64,000 bases of DNA from the NCBI GenBank assembly GCA_050291245.1, contig JBNKJP010000064.1, positions 62,001 through 126,000 on the forward strand, in the 5' to 3' direction. Both the position numbers and the translations under genes were made by a program. Each line of letters starts with the position of its first letter. Position 1 is the first letter of the stretch. The stretch comes from Thiodiazotropha sp050291245 (GTDB taxonomy: Bacteria; Pseudomonadota; Gammaproteobacteria; Chromatiales; Chromatiaceae). Under the pieces are notes generated by a model. The model was not told the origin of the DNA. It did no database searches and saw nothing but the letters and a program-made list of their open reading frames with translations. Shown piece after piece: positions 62,866 through 64,000 of this stretch.

Positions 62866-63801
62866 ATGAACAATCTCCCATACCTTCTCAGAATGTTATT
62901 GCCAGCAATTATGCTATTTACCGCTTCCCTGGCGGTTGCGAACGACGCGCTGCATCTGCAGAAGGTTGGCGAGGGTATCTATGCTGTGGTGGGGCCGTTC
63001 GGTAACCGTTCGCCCGAGAACCTGGGTAACAATGCGACCTTCGGGGTTGTAGTGACCGATGAAGGCGTGGTGCTGATCGATCCCGGTGGCAGCTACCAGG
63101 GTGCCGAGGCGATCGAAGCGCTGGTTCGGCAGGTCACCGATAAGCCGGTGAAGATCGTCATCAACAGCGGTGGGCAGGACCACCGCTGGTTGGGTAACGG
63201 CTATTTCAAGGCGCGGGGGGCGCGCATCATCGCCAGCGCGGCCGCGGACGCTGACCACCGGGAACGCCTGCAGGACCAGTTGTTCATGTTGGATAACCTA
63301 GTGGGCAAGGAGGGCATGAAAGGCACTGAGCCGGTGTATGCCGACGAGACCTTTGAGGATTCCATGACGATCAGCCTCGGCGGCATGTCCTTCGAACTAC
63401 TCCGGGTGGGTCCCGCGCATACGCCGGGTGACAGCCTGATCTGGCTGCCGCGACAACGGGTCGTGTTCAGCGGTGATGTGGCCTACGTCGGGCGTATGCT
63501 CGGGGTGATGGGGCATTCCAACAGCATGCATTGGATCGAGGCCTTCGAGACCCTGGCAGCCCTGGAGCCGCTGACCGTTATACCCGGGCACGGAGCGCCG
63601 ACCGATCTCGCCCGTGCCCGCAGTGATACCCTTGATTATCTCAAGTTTCTTCGCGAGTCCGTCGGGACCTTCATGGAGGAGGGCGGCGATATCACCCGGA
63701 TTGGCACACTGGATCAGTCCCGCTTTTCCTATCTGGTGGACTATAAGACACTCAAGGGGCGAAATGCCCAGCAGGTGTTTCAGGAGATGGAGTGGGAGTG
63801 A
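62866..63801 (+). CDS. Exported MBL-fold protein lacking the HxHxDH motif (SoxH-like)
   Basis: The 311-residue protein has a signal peptide (LLPAIMLFTASLAVAND). The fold is metallo-beta-lactamase: GVVVTDEGVVLIDPGGSYQG, VGPAHTPGDSLIWLP, FSGDVAYVG and VIPGHGAPTD. At the usual HxHxDH position it reads INSGGQDHRWLGN, so the first two His are missing while Asp-His remain. The later His (AHTPGDS) and Asp (SGDV) ligands are present. This fits the SoxH/quinoprotein-relay group, linked to sulfur-oxidising bacteria. The gap from the previous gene is 201 bases, so it may have its own promoter. Confidence 0.85.
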   Translation: MNNLPYLLRMLLPAIMLFTASLAVANDALHLQKVGEGIYAVVGPFGNRSPENLGNNATFGVVVTDEGVVLIDPGGSYQGAEAIEALVRQVTDKPVKIVINSGGQDHRWLGNGYFKARGARIIASAAADADHRERLQDQLFMLDNLVGKEGMKGTEPVYADETFEDSMTISLGGMSFELLRVGPAHTPGDSLIWLPRQRVVFSGDVAYVGRMLGVMGHSNSMHWIEAFETLAALEPLTVIPGHGAPTDLARARSDTLDYLKFLRESVGTFMEEGGDITRIGTLDQSRFSYLVDYKTLKGRNAQQVFQEMEWE

Positions 63802-63897
63802 AAAAAAATAGTTTTGAGTTTTAAGTTTTTAGTTTTGAGTTGATGCGCCGTTTGCAAACCTGAGGATGGCATCCGGAATCTCACACCATTCGGCATT

Positions 63898-63964
63898 CTG
63901 GATCCCGGCATACGCCGGGATGACGGTGGTTTTTCAACTCATTCCCACGCTTCGCGTGGGAATG
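63898..63964. repeat. REP-type hairpin plus a second palindrome
   Basis: ATCCCGGC-ATAC-GCCGGGAT (63902-63921) is followed by GACGGTGG, the inverse orientation of the element at 29774. Then CATTCCCACGC-TTC-GCGTGGGAATG (63940-63964) forms an 11-base perfect stem. Just upstream, 63810-63840 carries runs of TAGTTTTGAGTTTT. No gene follows before the window end. Confidence 0.8.
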
Positions 63965-64000
63965 CCTACTAAGCCTGTTGTGACGATCAGCCTTGCTGAG

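Overview
The window looks like a chromosome segment of a free-living or symbiotic gammaproteobacterium, probably near the purple/colourless sulfur bacteria (Chromatiales-like). The reasons are gene pairs typical of that class (petABC followed by sspA-sspB, algW divergent from a Nif3-family gene, asmA-mutY-yggX, hisG-hisD-hisC beside murA), a SoxH-like protein at the right end, and REP-type palindromes between genes. The species assignment is an inference; no rRNA is present.

Left part (1-31930) is dense, GC-rich core genome: the start of priA, a ZntB/CorA transporter, a DnaA-box cluster followed by AT-rich DNA, a fructosamine kinase, an exported protein of unknown function, hisGDC and murA, a cyclase-PilZ signalling protein with the AlgW/DegS stress protease, a Nif3-family protein, the cytochrome bc1 operon petABC with a clear terminator, sspAB, a macro-domain protein, the FetAB iron exporter, trmB, a large M50 protease with what looks like a C-terminal SMI1/KNR4 domain, thiS-thiG, an acyl-CoA ligase, tRNA-Gly(CCC), asmA-mutY-yggX, a SulP anion transporter and tRNA-Phe(GAA).

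Middle part (31931-about 55290) starts directly after tRNA-Phe and has the character of an accessory region: longer gaps, lower GC in many places, exported proteins of unknown role, broken genes and decayed mobile DNA. It holds a kelch-like protein, a CrtI-like flavoprotein, a FIST sensor overlapping a GAF-PAS-PAS-GGDEF-EAL protein, two exported unknown proteins, an RTX-repeat gene broken by two single-T losses, an exported tripeptidyl-peptidase-like hydrolase, a sugar O-methyltransferase, and an otsA-otsB operon whose third gene encodes a TIR-domain protein. It also holds an SPOR protein, a truncated hydrolase gene broken at an A run and at a run of ten C, three 5-prime fragments resembling group II introns, short AGCTATCCA repeats, and relics of a transposase. 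I found no integrase and no tRNA-end duplication, so the region looks like an old, decayed island or hotspot.

Right part (55294-64000) is a co-directional redox cluster controlled, by analogy with YqhC/YqhD, by a divergent AraC-type regulator: an iron-type alcohol dehydrogenase, a cupin-CMD protein, a cyclophilin-like protein, an SDR, a zinc-type alcohol dehydrogenase with a Tat-like leader and two metallo-beta-lactamase-fold proteins. Several of these carry export signals, which suggests an aldehyde/alcohol detoxification module partly outside the cytoplasm. The last MBL-fold protein lacks the usual HxHxDH motif. The window ends with two strong palindromes.
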